Source: Prevotella sp. UBA6994 (lineage in GTDB: Bacteria > Bacteroidota > Bacteroidia > Bacteroidales > Bacteroidaceae). Taken from it: a stretch of 64,000 nucleotides of DNA. This document shows positions 27,083-36,368 of this stretch, one piece after another; the first letter of the stretch is position 1, and every line of letters starts with the position of its first letter. A model generated the notes under the pieces. The model saw nothing but the letters and a program-made list of their open reading frames with translations, did no database searches and was not told the DNA's origin. Made by a program: the position numbers and the translations under genes. The stretch spans positions 9,622 to 73,621 of the forward strand of contig DJXW01000014.1 in assembly GCA_002449845.1 (NCBI GenBank), written 5' to 3'.

Positions 27083-28546
27083 ATGAAAAGGATAGTGTAT
27101 TTGTTTGGTTTGTTGTTGATGTTGGCTTCTTGTCAGCATCAAGTGAAAGATGCAGTGGTGGTCAATGAGCATCCTAAGATTTATCCCGATTATGTAAACG
27201 TGACTATTCCCGTGAACATTGCGCCATTAAATTTTGACTTCGCAGGTGGCGACATGGAAAGAATGGATGTGGCAGTAAAGGGAAGCAAAGGCGGAGAATT
27301 GCATGTGCAAGGTGAAGAGGCAGACTTTGATGTGGACGAATGGCATGAGATTGTGGCTCAAAATCAAGACGGACATCTCACCTTGACAGTATGCGTAGAG
27401 AAAGATGGCAAATGGACACAATACAAGGATTTCAATATCTATGTCAGTACATACGCTTTAGATGAATGGGGACTAACCTATCGTCGCATCGCACCAGGAT
27501 ATGAGATTTACAGTCACATGGGACTTTACCAACGCAACCTTTCCAATTTTGAGGAAGTTGCCATTATAGAGAATACACACGTGCCGGGGATGTGTGTCAA
27601 CTGTCATTCTGCACGACAGACAGACCCATCTCGATTTGTCTTTCATGTGAGAGGCAATCATGGAGCTACGATGTTTCAGATAGACGGTAAGCGGGAGTGG
27701 CTCAAGGCAAAGAGTGATTTGTTGGGTGGCTCCATGGTCTATCCTTATTGGCACCCTTCAGGAAAGTACTGTGCCTTTTCTACCAATCAGACAAGGCAGG
27801 GATTCCATGTGGTTCCCAATGAACGGATAGAAGTGTTTGACCTTTCATCAGATGTGTTTGTATATAATCCCATCACACATGAGATTATAACCGACTCGCT
27901 TCTGTCAACGAAAGACTGGTCAGAAAATACGCCTGTCTTCTCTTCAGATGGCAAGACCTTATATTATATGACTTGTTACCAAAGAGAATACCCTTTGCAA
28001 TACAAGGATGAGAAGTATAATCTTTGCAAGATAGACTTTGACCCGGAAACGGGAAAGTTTGGGAATCATGTGGACACCATTTTCAATGCCGTGAAAATGG
28101 GGAAGAGTCTTACCTGGCCACGTCCATCTTATGATGGAAAATACTTGTTGTTTACATTGATGGATTATGGCTATTTCTCTATTTGGCACAATGAAAGTGA
28201 TCAATGGTTGTTGGATCTGAAGACCGGAGAAGCAAGATGTTTGGATGAAATCAATAGTTCAAAGGCAGACAGTTATCACAACTGGAACCTGAATAGCCAT
28301 TGGGTTGTCTTCACCAGTAGGCGTGATGATGGTTATTACTCACGACTTTACTTGGCTTCGATAGATGAAAAGGGACATTTCACCAAGCCATTCCTGTTGC
28401 CGCAACGTCACCCATACGACTATTATTCCAAGTCACTCTATTCGTATAACACGCCTGACTTCACAAAAACAAAGGTGGAGTTTGATGCGTACAACGCTGC
28501 ACATGAGATTCTGAGTGACGAAAGAGTGGAGACTCAGGCTAAGTAA
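27083..28546 (+). CDS. PD40 propeller lipoprotein with CxxCH haem motif, copy B
   Basis: A 487-residue lipoprotein (lipobox MLASC) paralogous to the one at 23142. It begins VNEHPKIYPDYVNVTIPVNIAPLNF and keeps C171-V-N-C174-H175 in PGMCVNCHSARQTDP. The same propeller blades follow (WHPSGKYCAFSTN, FSSDGKTLYYMTC, RPSYDGKYLLFTL, WNLNSHWVVFTSRR). It ends PDFTKTKVEFDAYNA, like copy A. Conservation of CxxCH in diverged copies argues for real haem attachment. It starts 3 bp after copy B of the membrane protein and probably ends the operon; no strong terminator is visible downstream. Confidence 0.8.
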   Translation: MKRIVYLFGLLLMLASCQHQVKDAVVVNEHPKIYPDYVNVTIPVNIAPLNFDFAGGDMERMDVAVKGSKGGELHVQGEEADFDVDEWHEIVAQNQDGHLTLTVCVEKDGKWTQYKDFNIYVSTYALDEWGLTYRRIAPGYEIYSHMGLYQRNLSNFEEVAIIENTHVPGMCVNCHSARQTDPSRFVFHVRGNHGATMFQIDGKREWLKAKSDLLGGSMVYPYWHPSGKYCAFSTNQTRQGFHVVPNERIEVFDLSSDVFVYNPITHEIITDSLLSTKDWSENTPVFSSDGKTLYYMTCYQREYPLQYKDEKYNLCKIDFDPETGKFGNHVDTIFNAVKMGKSLTWPRPSYDGKYLLFTLMDYGYFSIWHNESDQWLLDLKTGEARCLDEINSSKADSYHNWNLNSHWVVFTSRRDDGYYSRLYLASIDEKGHFTKPFLLPQRHPYDYYSKSLYSYNTPDFTKTKVEFDAYNAAHEILSDERVETQAK

Positions 28547-28645
28547 GATATTCTTCTGCTGGCAGTTAGGGTAAGGTATTCTTCTTGCTTTGTTGAAGAA
28601 ATTTGGCAATTCGTTGATTGTTAAGGAAGAAAAACATCAAAAAAT

Positions 28646-28676
28646 GTTGCCATTTGGTTATTTTATTGTAATTTTG
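28646..28676 (+). promoter_or_regulatory. Promoter for the GH43-GH128-dockerin operon
   Basis: TTG at 28647-28649 and TAATTTTG at 28669-28676 are 19 bp apart. The predicted leader to the ATG at 28726 is about 43 nt. Confidence 0.6.
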
Positions 28677-28725
28677 TAAATCATAATTATATAATGGATT
28701 CATATTAACAAATCTGTTGAAAAAG

Positions 28726-31700
28726 ATGAGGCATCGAGTAATCAAACTATTATGTGCGTTTGTCTTTAGTGTCATTTCCCAGTCACTTCAGGCAGAAAAC
28801 ATAGGAGGGTATCTCTTTGCCTATTTCCGTGGCAATGCCTCATCGCAAGAGCATTTGTTTTATGCAATCTCGTCTGATGGCTTGAACTTTTCACCAATTA
28901 ATGGCGGTAATGCCGTTGTTGATTTTTCGCAGATAGCAGTGTCGGGAAACATCCGAGATCCTTTCGTGTTGAGAGGTGAGGACGGAACGTACTATATGGT
29001 TTGTACAGACATGCGAAGTTCAAATGGCTGGGACAGCAACCGTGGAATCGTGATGTCAAAATCGACAGACTTAGTTCATTGGACACATTCTACGGTGCAT
29101 TTCCCTACCAAATATGCAGGAACTGATTGGGCGAATGTTACACATGTCTGGGCTCCCGAAGTCATATATGATCGTGCGGCAAGAAAATATATGGTGTATT
29201 TTGCCCTGAAAACGGGTGGCAACGCACCTGCCAGTTATGATAAACAGTATTATTGTTACGCTAACGATGACTTCACCGACTTAGAAGGTTATCCTACCCA
29301 TTTGTTTGACAGAGGTTCTGCTACCATTGACCTTACCATTGTCTATGATGAAGATGACGGTCTTTATCACGCTTTCTATAAGAATGAAGGGAGTGGGGGC
29401 ATTTGCCATGTCTCATGCAGTAATCTTACGGCTGAAAACGGGATGGCAACAGGTAGTCAGTGGGGAACTCCAAGTGGAATCGTGCAACAAACAACTGATG
29501 CGGTAGAAGGACCAAGCATCTTCAGACGCATCAGTGACGGCAAATGGATTTTGGGATACGACTGCTATGCTGCAAGTCCCGCATATTTCCAGTTGTGCGA
29601 AGTGAGTGATGATTTCACGACATACACCAAATGGGGTGATTGTGCCAATCATGGGGCGTTCACTCCTCGTCATGGTTCTATCATCCCACTTACTGACCAA
29701 GAAATTTATGATCTTGATGTAGCTCTTGGTGGAGCATCGGATTTGTTAGCGTTGAAAGCAGAATTGCAGGTTGAGCTTTCACTTGCGTCCAACTTTGGAT
29801 TGTCTATCCAGAGTGAGCAGGCGGTTTATGATGATAGCAATGCCAATCGTCTGCAAATTCAAGAGGCAATCAATAGCTTGAAGATAAAAGAATATGATTA
29901 TGTCTCAACCCATTTTACTTATGAGGCAACTTCTTTGTTGGGAAATCCTGCAAATCATAATATCGTAACCAATTCCAGTCAGCATTGGGATGGCACTTCT
30001 TCATCTATTTATTATGAACAACCAGGTAGTTCGTGGGGCTCATCATCTTGGTCTTCTTCCATGACCTACACAGCCCATCTGCCCGTAGGTGAATATGTGC
30101 TTCGTGTAGCTTGTCGTTCTTCTTCAGAAGTGACGGGAACCATCTCTGCCAATGGAACAACTGTAACCATTCCATCAAATGGAGATGTAGGATATGGTAT
30201 TTCTTTAGCTGGCAAAACCAGCTTCTCAGTAGGTGATACTTACGCCAATGGCAATAAGGGACATGGTTGGGAGTGGAGATATATTCCCGTTAGCGTGACA
30301 GGTGCTGCCAAGGATGTCACGTTTGAGATTTCCGCATCAACAAGAGCCATTCATCAGTGGTTCAGCGTGACGAATATCGACCTTCTTTCTAATGGTTATG
30401 TGGCAGCAGAAGTTGTTTCGGATACACAAAATGGTACGACCTCAGTTTCAAGAGTCACTTCCAACGTGACCATCTCCACGCCCATCGACTATAAGATTAC
30501 AGGCTCTACTCCGTTCACAACGTCGGGAAGTGTCAACATTACCAATGACAATGCGACTCTCATTTTGTCAAAGGTGAAACCAAGTGTAACCATTCAATCA
30601 TGGCTTTCTTATATCAAGATCAATGGCTCACCTGCTGTCAATGGAACAAACTGCCAAGTGAAGATTTATGGTGATGGTGCAATTGTCATGCCTCATGGAG
30701 ATTCGTTCTATCCTCTTGTCGTCTATCAAGGAAACGATTGGACCGGATTGGCTAACAACAGATATGATCCTCAGACAAAATATAATCTTGCAGGTACGAC
30801 ATTCGATAATAGCATTCGTTCGTTTACTTTACGTCGTGGATACAGTGTATGTCTCTCTGCCAAAGTCAACGGCTTAGGATATAGTCGTGTGTGGGTGGCA
30901 GATTCCAAGAACATCAAGATAGACTTGGCTGGTACGCCTCTGGATGGGACCGTTTCATTTATCAGAATTAACAAGTGGAATGATACTTCTAAGAAAGGAT
31001 GGGCTGGAGCGCAGTCCAAACAGAATAGTTTGCTCAATACCACTTGGTATTACAACTGGAATGACAATGGTGAATTAAACTCTGCCGATCGAGAATATGT
31101 GGGAATACGCCAGCAACCGTGGTGGCCTAATCCCGACAGAGCAAGCTCAAATTCGTTGGGGTATAATGAGTTTGATAATGAGGTGGAAGATTCATACAAA
31201 AACCTTGTCAATATAGCTGGCAGTTCTGATGTTGATGCTATTGTCAATGCTGCAGTTGACCGTTGGACAGACCTTCTCGTTACTGGCAAACGACTTGGCT
31301 CTCCCTGCGTTTCTAATTGGGGTAATAATTTCTCTGGAGGAATGTTGGAGAAGTTCTTGAATAAATTGGAAGAGAGAGGCTACCGTTGCGATTTCATCGT
31401 CACTCACTGCTATTGGTATAACGATTGGAGCACATGGAAATCGTGGCTTAACGACATGCATCATCTGTTCCCAGGGAGACAAATCTGGATTACGGAAATG
31501 AATTATGGTGCAAATTGGACAGGATGGCCTGGTAGCAATACAAGTGCCAGTTCAAGTAATTATGCCATTGAAAAAGAACATTTCGCTCCAATCATCGATG
31601 GATTGGAAAATACAGATTTTATCGAACGTTACGCTGTTTATAATGATGTGCAGGAATGCCGTTATATGTACAATGCCAATGACGCAAGTTTGAGCAGTAC

Positions 31701-34125
31701 TGATTATCTTACGCCAATGGGAGTCTATTATGCCAATAAGTCGTCAAACATTGGATATAAGTCATCGTATAATACGTATGTTCCAAGTACTGCGGCTTAT
31801 AGTGAACGATTGGCTAACCCTGTGCTCAATACTGTCTTGCATGATAGCAATGCCCAAGCGACTACTGTAAAATGGTCTGATTCCAATGGGGAGTATATCA
31901 AAGCAATGTATGTGGAGAAATATACCAATGGGGCATGGACTGTTGTCTATACTACTACGGATATCTATTCAGAGAGTGGTTCGTATAACTATGAGACAAC
32001 CCTGTCGAACAGTGATGGAGGTTCCTACCGTATTCATACAATAGACAGATGTAATGTTGACCATTATTCGGGTGAGTTGTCATCCTCTGCCTTGAATGAA
32101 CTTGTGGGAGATCAGGTGGTATATAATAATACAACTTATTACCTTGGTGGGAATGTCATTGCCAATGGTGATTTCAATTATGGATGGCAAGGATGGACAG
32201 ATGGTACAGGAAACCTGTCACCAGCCAAGGCAAATATGGAAATAGTTCCTGTAGCAGGACCAGATAATGGTGCGTATATGCGCACTTATGGTCATTCGGG
32301 TGCTGATGGGGTTTATTCCTTGAAGGGTGTGTTTCCCATAGCAGCCAATAGTAATTACCAATTCTCCGTATGGCATAAAAGTCATGATGGAGGTTGGCAG
32401 AAGGGAAGTCTTTCTTCTGATGGGAGCACAGAAAGTGCAGAGGTGTTAAATCTTTCCACAGCAACTGATTGGATGAGAGAAAGTGCCAAGTTTGCTAGTG
32501 GTTCTTATCAGCATTTCATCGTTAAGTATCGATGGCTCAATGGAACGGCTCAATTTGATAAGTTTGTTCTGCGTAAACTTTGCACTACTGAACGTGCGGC
32601 ATACGAAGACGGATTTTCGCAAGTACAGAATGAAGCGGAGGCTTTCATGTTGTGGAACACGTCTTCTAATGGATACGATGATATCAATGAGGAATTGACA
32701 AGGCGAATCAGTTCTGCCAATTCCATGTCGCATCTTACCACGGCAACCGCAAAAGAACGTTATCAAGTGGCAGCTACTGCTCTGCAGGAAGCATATCATG
32801 GCGTGAGAACCAAGAAAACACTCGACTCTTTATTGGTTGTGGCAAATGCTGTCATTGATGCAAGTCATCCTTCATATTCTATATTGCATTCTGCTATAAC
32901 AGAAGCCACTGCTGCCAATACCGTAGAGACCTATACCTCGGCACTCAGTGGGTTGAGAGATGCATTGTCTGAATATCTCGTTTGGGCTGATAAGACAGAA
33001 CTTGTGCAAAATCCTACATTCACTGCTTCTACTGGATGGACTACCAAGGCTGGGTCATACACTGGAGGTGACCAACGTCTTAATAACGTATGGGGTAAAT
33101 CTTGTTGGAATGCGTGGTGGAGTACGGCTAATGACGGTACGATGGAAGTCAAGCAAACATTAAGGAATCTTCCAATGGGCTATTATAGTATGTCGTGTTC
33201 GGCTACCACCCAACCATTTTGCATAACAGATCAACATGGGTATGTTACGGGAACGGATAAGACAGAGAATACACCTGTATTGACCTATGAGCGATTTGAT
33301 GCACCAGGAATAAAAAATGAAGATGTGTGGGAAACACTGACCACCAAGCCTGTATGGGTGGGTGAAGACGGGACGTTGACCATCGGCTTTGTTGGTTCAA
33401 AGAAAGATAAGGTATCAGCCAATCCTGTTTATTCAGACAACCGAGAAGGATGGTGGTGTACCACAGATTTCAAACTCTATTATTCTCCCGTTTATCACCG
33501 TACTTCATTGGATGGACATTGGGGAACCGTTTGCCTACCTTTTGCAGCAAAGGCAGGAAATGGTGTCTCTCTATATGAAGTGAGTGGAATCAATCCCCGC
33601 CATACGCAGATGTATCTCACAGAGGTGGATGAGGTTGCCCCTGGTATTCCTTGTGTGTTCTTTACCGAGAACGAATCGGCTCATTTCTATGGAATGAATG
33701 GTGAGATAGTTGATGCTGCATCAAACGGAAGTAATGGTCTTAAGGGAATATTCAAGAATAGTGCAGGATTAATCAACCATGGAGCATATTATCTTTCTGA
33801 TGGTACTTGGGTAAAAGTACCTGATGATGATAATTTCAACTTAGGTGATTACCGTGCTTACATAAAGGATTTATCAGCCATTCCCGTTGTTGTCTCAGTG
33901 CCTTCTGAAATCAAACGAATGGATGTGGTCAGTTACGATACTTTGCTGAGGGGCGACATCAATCTTGATGGCTTGGTCAATATAACAGATGTGGTATGTC
34001 TTGTTGAAAAGGTGCTTTCACCGGAATCATCCGACATCCATCTGTTGATAGATGACTTAAACGAAGATGGTATCGTGAATATTACAGATGTGATGTTAGA
34101 TGTAGATTTAGTTTGCAATCAATAA
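28726..34125 (+). CDS. Secreted GH43 - GH128-like - dockerin multidomain glycoside hydrolase
   Basis: A 1799-residue secreted protein (signal peptide ends LQA, about residue 23). Residues 27-330 are a GH43-like propeller with the expected triad: Asp78 in IRDPFV, Asp202 in TIDLTIVYDEDDG, Glu261 in VEGPSIF. Beta-rich modules (400-740) resemble carbohydrate-binding domains. Residues 740-1010 resemble the GH128/Asl1 barrel, with Glu815 in LGYNEFD, HCYWY, and Glu924 in IWITEMNYG. More binding-type modules follow. Residues 1743-1799 hold two dockerin-like calcium loops (GDINLDGLVNITDV, DLNEDGIVNITDV). GH43 usually acts on arabinan or xylan and GH128 on beta-1,3-glucan; the substrate here is not known. 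ATG at 28726; the in-frame TTG at 28717 is less likely. It is followed after 11 bp by another dockerin protein. Confidence 0.82.
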   Translation: MRHRVIKLLCAFVFSVISQSLQAENIGGYLFAYFRGNASSQEHLFYAISSDGLNFSPINGGNAVVDFSQIAVSGNIRDPFVLRGEDGTYYMVCTDMRSSNGWDSNRGIVMSKSTDLVHWTHSTVHFPTKYAGTDWANVTHVWAPEVIYDRAARKYMVYFALKTGGNAPASYDKQYYCYANDDFTDLEGYPTHLFDRGSATIDLTIVYDEDDGLYHAFYKNEGSGGICHVSCSNLTAENGMATGSQWGTPSGIVQQTTDAVEGPSIFRRISDGKWILGYDCYAASPAYFQLCEVSDDFTTYTKWGDCANHGAFTPRHGSIIPLTDQEIYDLDVALGGASDLLALKAELQVELSLASNFGLSIQSEQAVYDDSNANRLQIQEAINSLKIKEYDYVSTHFTYEATSLLGNPANHNIVTNSSQHWDGTSSSIYYEQPGSSWGSSSWSSSMTYTAHLPVGEYVLRVACRSSSEVTGTISANGTTVTIPSNGDVGYGISLAGKTSFSVGDTYANGNKGHGWEWRYIPVSVTGAAKDVTFEISASTRAIHQWFSVTNIDLLSNGYVAAEVVSDTQNGTTSVSRVTSNVTISTPIDYKITGSTPFTTSGSVNITNDNATLILSKVKPSVTIQSWLSYIKINGSPAVNGTNCQVKIYGDGAIVMPHGDSFYPLVVYQGNDWTGLANNRYDPQTKYNLAGTTFDNSIRSFTLRRGYSVCLSAKVNGLGYSRVWVADSKNIKIDLAGTPLDGTVSFIRINKWNDTSKKGWAGAQSKQNSLLNTTWYYNWNDNGELNSADREYVGIRQQPWWPNPDRASSNSLGYNEFDNEVEDSYKNLVNIAGSSDVDAIVNAAVDRWTDLLVTGKRLGSPCVSNWGNNFSGGMLEKFLNKLEERGYRCDFIVTHCYWYNDWSTWKSWLNDMHHLFPGRQIWITEMNYGANWTGWPGSNTSASSSNYAIEKEHFAPIIDGLENTDFIERYAVYNDVQECRYMYNANDASLSSTDYLTPMGVYYANKSSNIGYKSSYNTYVPSTAAYSERLANPVLNTVLHDSNAQATTVKWSDSNGEYIKAMYVEKYTNGAWTVVYTTTDIYSESGSYNYETTLSNSDGGSYRIHTIDRCNVDHYSGELSSSALNELVGDQVVYNNTTYYLGGNVIANGDFNYGWQGWTDGTGNLSPAKANMEIVPVAGPDNGAYMRTYGHSGADGVYSLKGVFPIAANSNYQFSVWHKSHDGGWQKGSLSSDGSTESAEVLNLSTATDWMRESAKFASGSYQHFIVKYRWLNGTAQFDKFVLRKLCTTERAAYEDGFSQVQNEAEAFMLWNTSSNGYDDINEELTRRISSANSMSHLTTATAKERYQVAATALQEAYHGVRTKKTLDSLLVVANAVIDASHPSYSILHSAITEATAANTVETYTSALSGLRDALSEYLVWADKTELVQNPTFTASTGWTTKAGSYTGGDQRLNNVWGKSCWNAWWSTANDGTMEVKQTLRNLPMGYYSMSCSATTQPFCITDQHGYVTGTDKTENTPVLTYERFDAPGIKNEDVWETLTTKPVWVGEDGTLTIGFVGSKKDKVSANPVYSDNREGWWCTTDFKLYYSPVYHRTSLDGHWGTVCLPFAAKAGNGVSLYEVSGINPRHTQMYLTEVDEVAPGIPCVFFTENESAHFYGMNGEIVDAASNGSNGLKGIFKNSAGLINHGAYYLSDGTWVKVPDDDNFNLGDYRAYIKDLSAIPVVVSVPSEIKRMDVVSYDTLLRGDINLDGLVNITDVVCLVEKVLSPESSDIHLLIDDLNEDGIVNITDVMLDVDLVCNQ

Positions 34126-34136
34126 TTTAAAGAATA

Positions 34137-34553
34137 ATGAAAAAGAAAGTTTTAATGACCTTATTTGTCCTGTTGGGCATGTTGCAAGGAGCGTGGTGTC
34201 ATGAATATCCTTATTTGACATTTCAATCAGCAGATGGAACCACGAAGTCTCTTTCCGTGGAGTCATTGAGAATGACATTTTCTGACAGTCAGTTGTTTGC
34301 TTCCAATGTCGATGGAGAAGAAGTATTTGATTTGTCAGACTTGAACAAGATGTATTTTTCCGCAAACGTGAGTATGCCTGTTGGTGATGTCAATAGGGAT
34401 GGCTTTATCAATGTCACCGATGCCGTTTGTGTCGTTAACGAGATATTGAAACCAGGAATAGAAGACATAGACTTGGTGGCAGCGGATGTGAATGGAGATG
34501 GAATAATCAATATCACAGATGCTATTATGCTTATCAATATAATTCTAAAATAA
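34137..34553 (+). CDS. Small secreted protein with C-terminal dockerin-like domain
   Basis: 138 residues. The signal peptide (MKKKVLMTLFVLLGMLQGAWC) is followed by a short beta region (LTFQSADGTTKSLSVESLRMTFSDSQL). Residues 83-138 hold paired dockerin-type loops, GDVNRDGFINVTDAVCVVN and DVNGDGIINITDAIMLIN. The loops have Asp/Asn at calcium-ligand positions and closely resemble the dockerin end of the upstream glycosidase. It sits 11 bp downstream of that gene, so the two are coexpressed. It has no catalytic domain. It may be an adaptor or anchor, but no cohesin is seen in this window. Confidence 0.75.
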   Translation: MKKKVLMTLFVLLGMLQGAWCHEYPYLTFQSADGTTKSLSVESLRMTFSDSQLFASNVDGEEVFDLSDLNKMYFSANVSMPVGDVNRDGFINVTDAVCVVNEILKPGIEDIDLVAADVNGDGIINITDAIMLINIILK

Positions 34554-34634
34554 AATCCGAAGTGGATGAAAGACTCTTCAGATTGACTAATTAAAACCTT
34601 ATACTCATTTTAAATTACCTAATTTTTTTACAAA

Positions 34635-35789
34635 ATGGCTAACAGATTTATTTTAAACGAAGTTTCTTATTTTGGACCGGGCGCACGCAAGGAGTTGCCT
34701 GGCGTAGTGGCACGTCTTGGCTTTAAGAAAGCATTGGTAGTAACAGACAAAGGCCTTATCAAGTTTGGTGTTGCCAAGCAAGTGACTGATGTCATGGATG
34801 AGGCTGGAATCGCATACGAGATCTTCAGTGAGGTGAAACCTAATCCTACGGTTACCAACGTGAAAGATGGTATTGAGGCTTGTAAGAAAGCTGGTGCCGA
34901 CTTTATCGTTGCCATTGGTGGTGGTTCTGCTATGGATACTGCAAAAGGTATTGGTATCGTGGTACGTAATCCTGAATTCTCTGATATCGTTTCCTTGGAA
35001 GGTGTAGCTGATACGAAGAACAAGTCGTTACCTATCATCGCATTGCCTACAACAGCAGGAACAGCTGCCGAGACTACCATCAACTATGTGATTATAGATG
35101 AGACTCGCCAAGCTAAGATGGTTTGTGTGGATCCTAATGATATTCCATGCGTTGCTATTATCGATGCAGAGTTGATGTATTCTTTGCCAAAGAGTCTTAC
35201 TGCTGCTACGGGTATGGATGCAATGACTCATGCTATCGAGGGATTGATTACGAAAGCAGCATGGGAACTCTCCGATATGTTTGAGATTAAGGCTATTGAG
35301 ATGATTTACAAGTATCTTCCCATCGCCGTAGAAGAACCAACCAATCCAGTAGGACGTGACGGTATGGCTGTGGCACAGTATGTGGCTGGTATGGCATTCT
35401 CCAACGTAGGTCTTGGCGTTGACCACGGTATGGCTCACCCATTGTCTGCTCTCCATGACATTCCTCACGGTGTGGCTTGCGCTATGTTGCTGCCTACGGT
35501 GATGCGTTTCAATGCCCCCGCTGCCAAGGCTAAATATGTAGATATTGCTAAGGCTTGTGGTGTTTACAAGGATGGAATGACGGTAGATGAGGCTGCCGAT
35601 GCTGCTTGCGAGGCTATTGCCGACTTGAGCCGTCGCGTAGGTATTCCTGAGCATCTTACCGAACTTGGCATTACCGAGAAAGATATTGACGCTTTGGCTG
35701 ATCAAGCTATCGTTGACGTTTGTACTCCAGGTAATCCACGTGAGGTTACTCGTGACGATATCGTAGCTCTTTACAAACAAATTCTGTAA
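34635..35789 (+). CDS. fucO: Lactaldehyde reductase / iron-dependent alcohol dehydrogenase
   Basis: A 384-residue group III alcohol dehydrogenase that reduces L-lactaldehyde to 1,2-propanediol with NADH. The NAD-binding motif is AIGGGSAMDTAKG near residue 97. The iron ligands are in ATGMDAMTHAIEG (Asp, His) and GVDHGMAHPLSALHDIPHG (two His). Length and sequence fit FucO from start to end. No fucose or rhamnose catabolic genes are adjacent in this window; it stands alone, closed by its own terminator. Disposal of lactaldehyde from deoxysugars is therefore inferred from the family. Other short alcohols are possible substrates. Confidence 0.9.
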   Translation: MANRFILNEVSYFGPGARKELPGVVARLGFKKALVVTDKGLIKFGVAKQVTDVMDEAGIAYEIFSEVKPNPTVTNVKDGIEACKKAGADFIVAIGGGSAMDTAKGIGIVVRNPEFSDIVSLEGVADTKNKSLPIIALPTTAGTAAETTINYVIIDETRQAKMVCVDPNDIPCVAIIDAELMYSLPKSLTAATGMDAMTHAIEGLITKAAWELSDMFEIKAIEMIYKYLPIAVEEPTNPVGRDGMAVAQYVAGMAFSNVGLGVDHGMAHPLSALHDIPHGVACAMLLPTVMRFNAPAAKAKYVDIAKACGVYKDGMTVDEAADAACEAIADLSRRVGIPEHLTELGITEKDIDALADQAIVDVCTPGNPREVTRDDIVALYKQIL

Positions 35790-35805
35790 TATTCATACTC
35801 TCTTC

Positions 35806-35852
35806 GTGCATGTGTTTGGTACTTGATGTAGCAAATACATGCACCTTTTTTT
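35806..35852 (+). terminator. Rho-independent terminator of fucO
   Basis: GTGCATGTGTTTG pairs with CAAATACATGCAC (one G-T), with a 13-nt loop and a following CTTTTTTT run. Confidence 0.88.
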
Positions 35853-35890
35853 AAAAGAAATAAATAGTATAACTTATAATAACGTAAACC

Positions 35891-36358
35891 ATGACCAAAG
35901 AAGATTTGATGCGTAGGGCAATACTCTTATCAGAAAAAAGTGTGAGAGAAGATGGTGGACCTTTCGGTGCGGTCATAGCCAAGAATGGAAAAATCATTGC
36001 AGAGGCATCAAATAGCGTGACCATTGACAACGACCCAACTGCCCATGCAGAAGTGAATTGTATCCGTAAAGCTACTCATTCGTTGGGTACTTTCAATCTT
36101 GAGGGATGTGAAATCTTCACGTCTTGCGAACCTTGTCCCATGTGCCTTGGTGCTATTTATTTGGCTCATCTTGATCATATCTATTATGCCAATGATCGTG
36201 TAGATGCCGCAAAGATTGGCTTTGATGACAAGTTTATCTATGATGAAATAGTTTTGCCACCTCAAAAACGTAATAAACCCATTGAGAGTATGCTTCGTGA
36301 TGAAGCCATTCGTGCGTTTGAAATGTGGGATGAAAGTACTGATAAATCAGAATATTGA
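35891..36358 (+). CDS. guaD: Guanine deaminase (cytidine deaminase fold)
   Basis: 155 residues, cytoplasmic zinc deaminase converting guanine to xanthine. The zinc site is complete: HAEVNCIRKA (His and catalytic Glu, near residue 54) and TSCEPCPMCLGAI (two Cys, near residue 83). GGPFGAVIAKNG at residues 22-33 and the C-terminal AFEMWDESTDKSEY fit the short GuaD family (about 156 residues) better than tRNA adenosine deaminase TadA. The following sugar aminotransferase begins 10 bp later, possibly in one transcript, though the functions have no obvious link. Confidence 0.82.
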   Translation: MTKEDLMRRAILLSEKSVREDGGPFGAVIAKNGKIIAEASNSVTIDNDPTAHAEVNCIRKATHSLGTFNLEGCEIFTSCEPCPMCLGAIYLAHLDHIYYANDRVDAAKIGFDDKFIYDEIVLPPQKRNKPIESMLRDEAIRAFEMWDESTDKSEY

Positions 36359-36368
36359 CGGTTAACAA

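Noticed and set aside
28547..28620. Terminator after the second propeller lipoprotein gene
   Set aside because: Only a 6-bp TTCTTC/GAAGAA pairing with a long loop and no T run.
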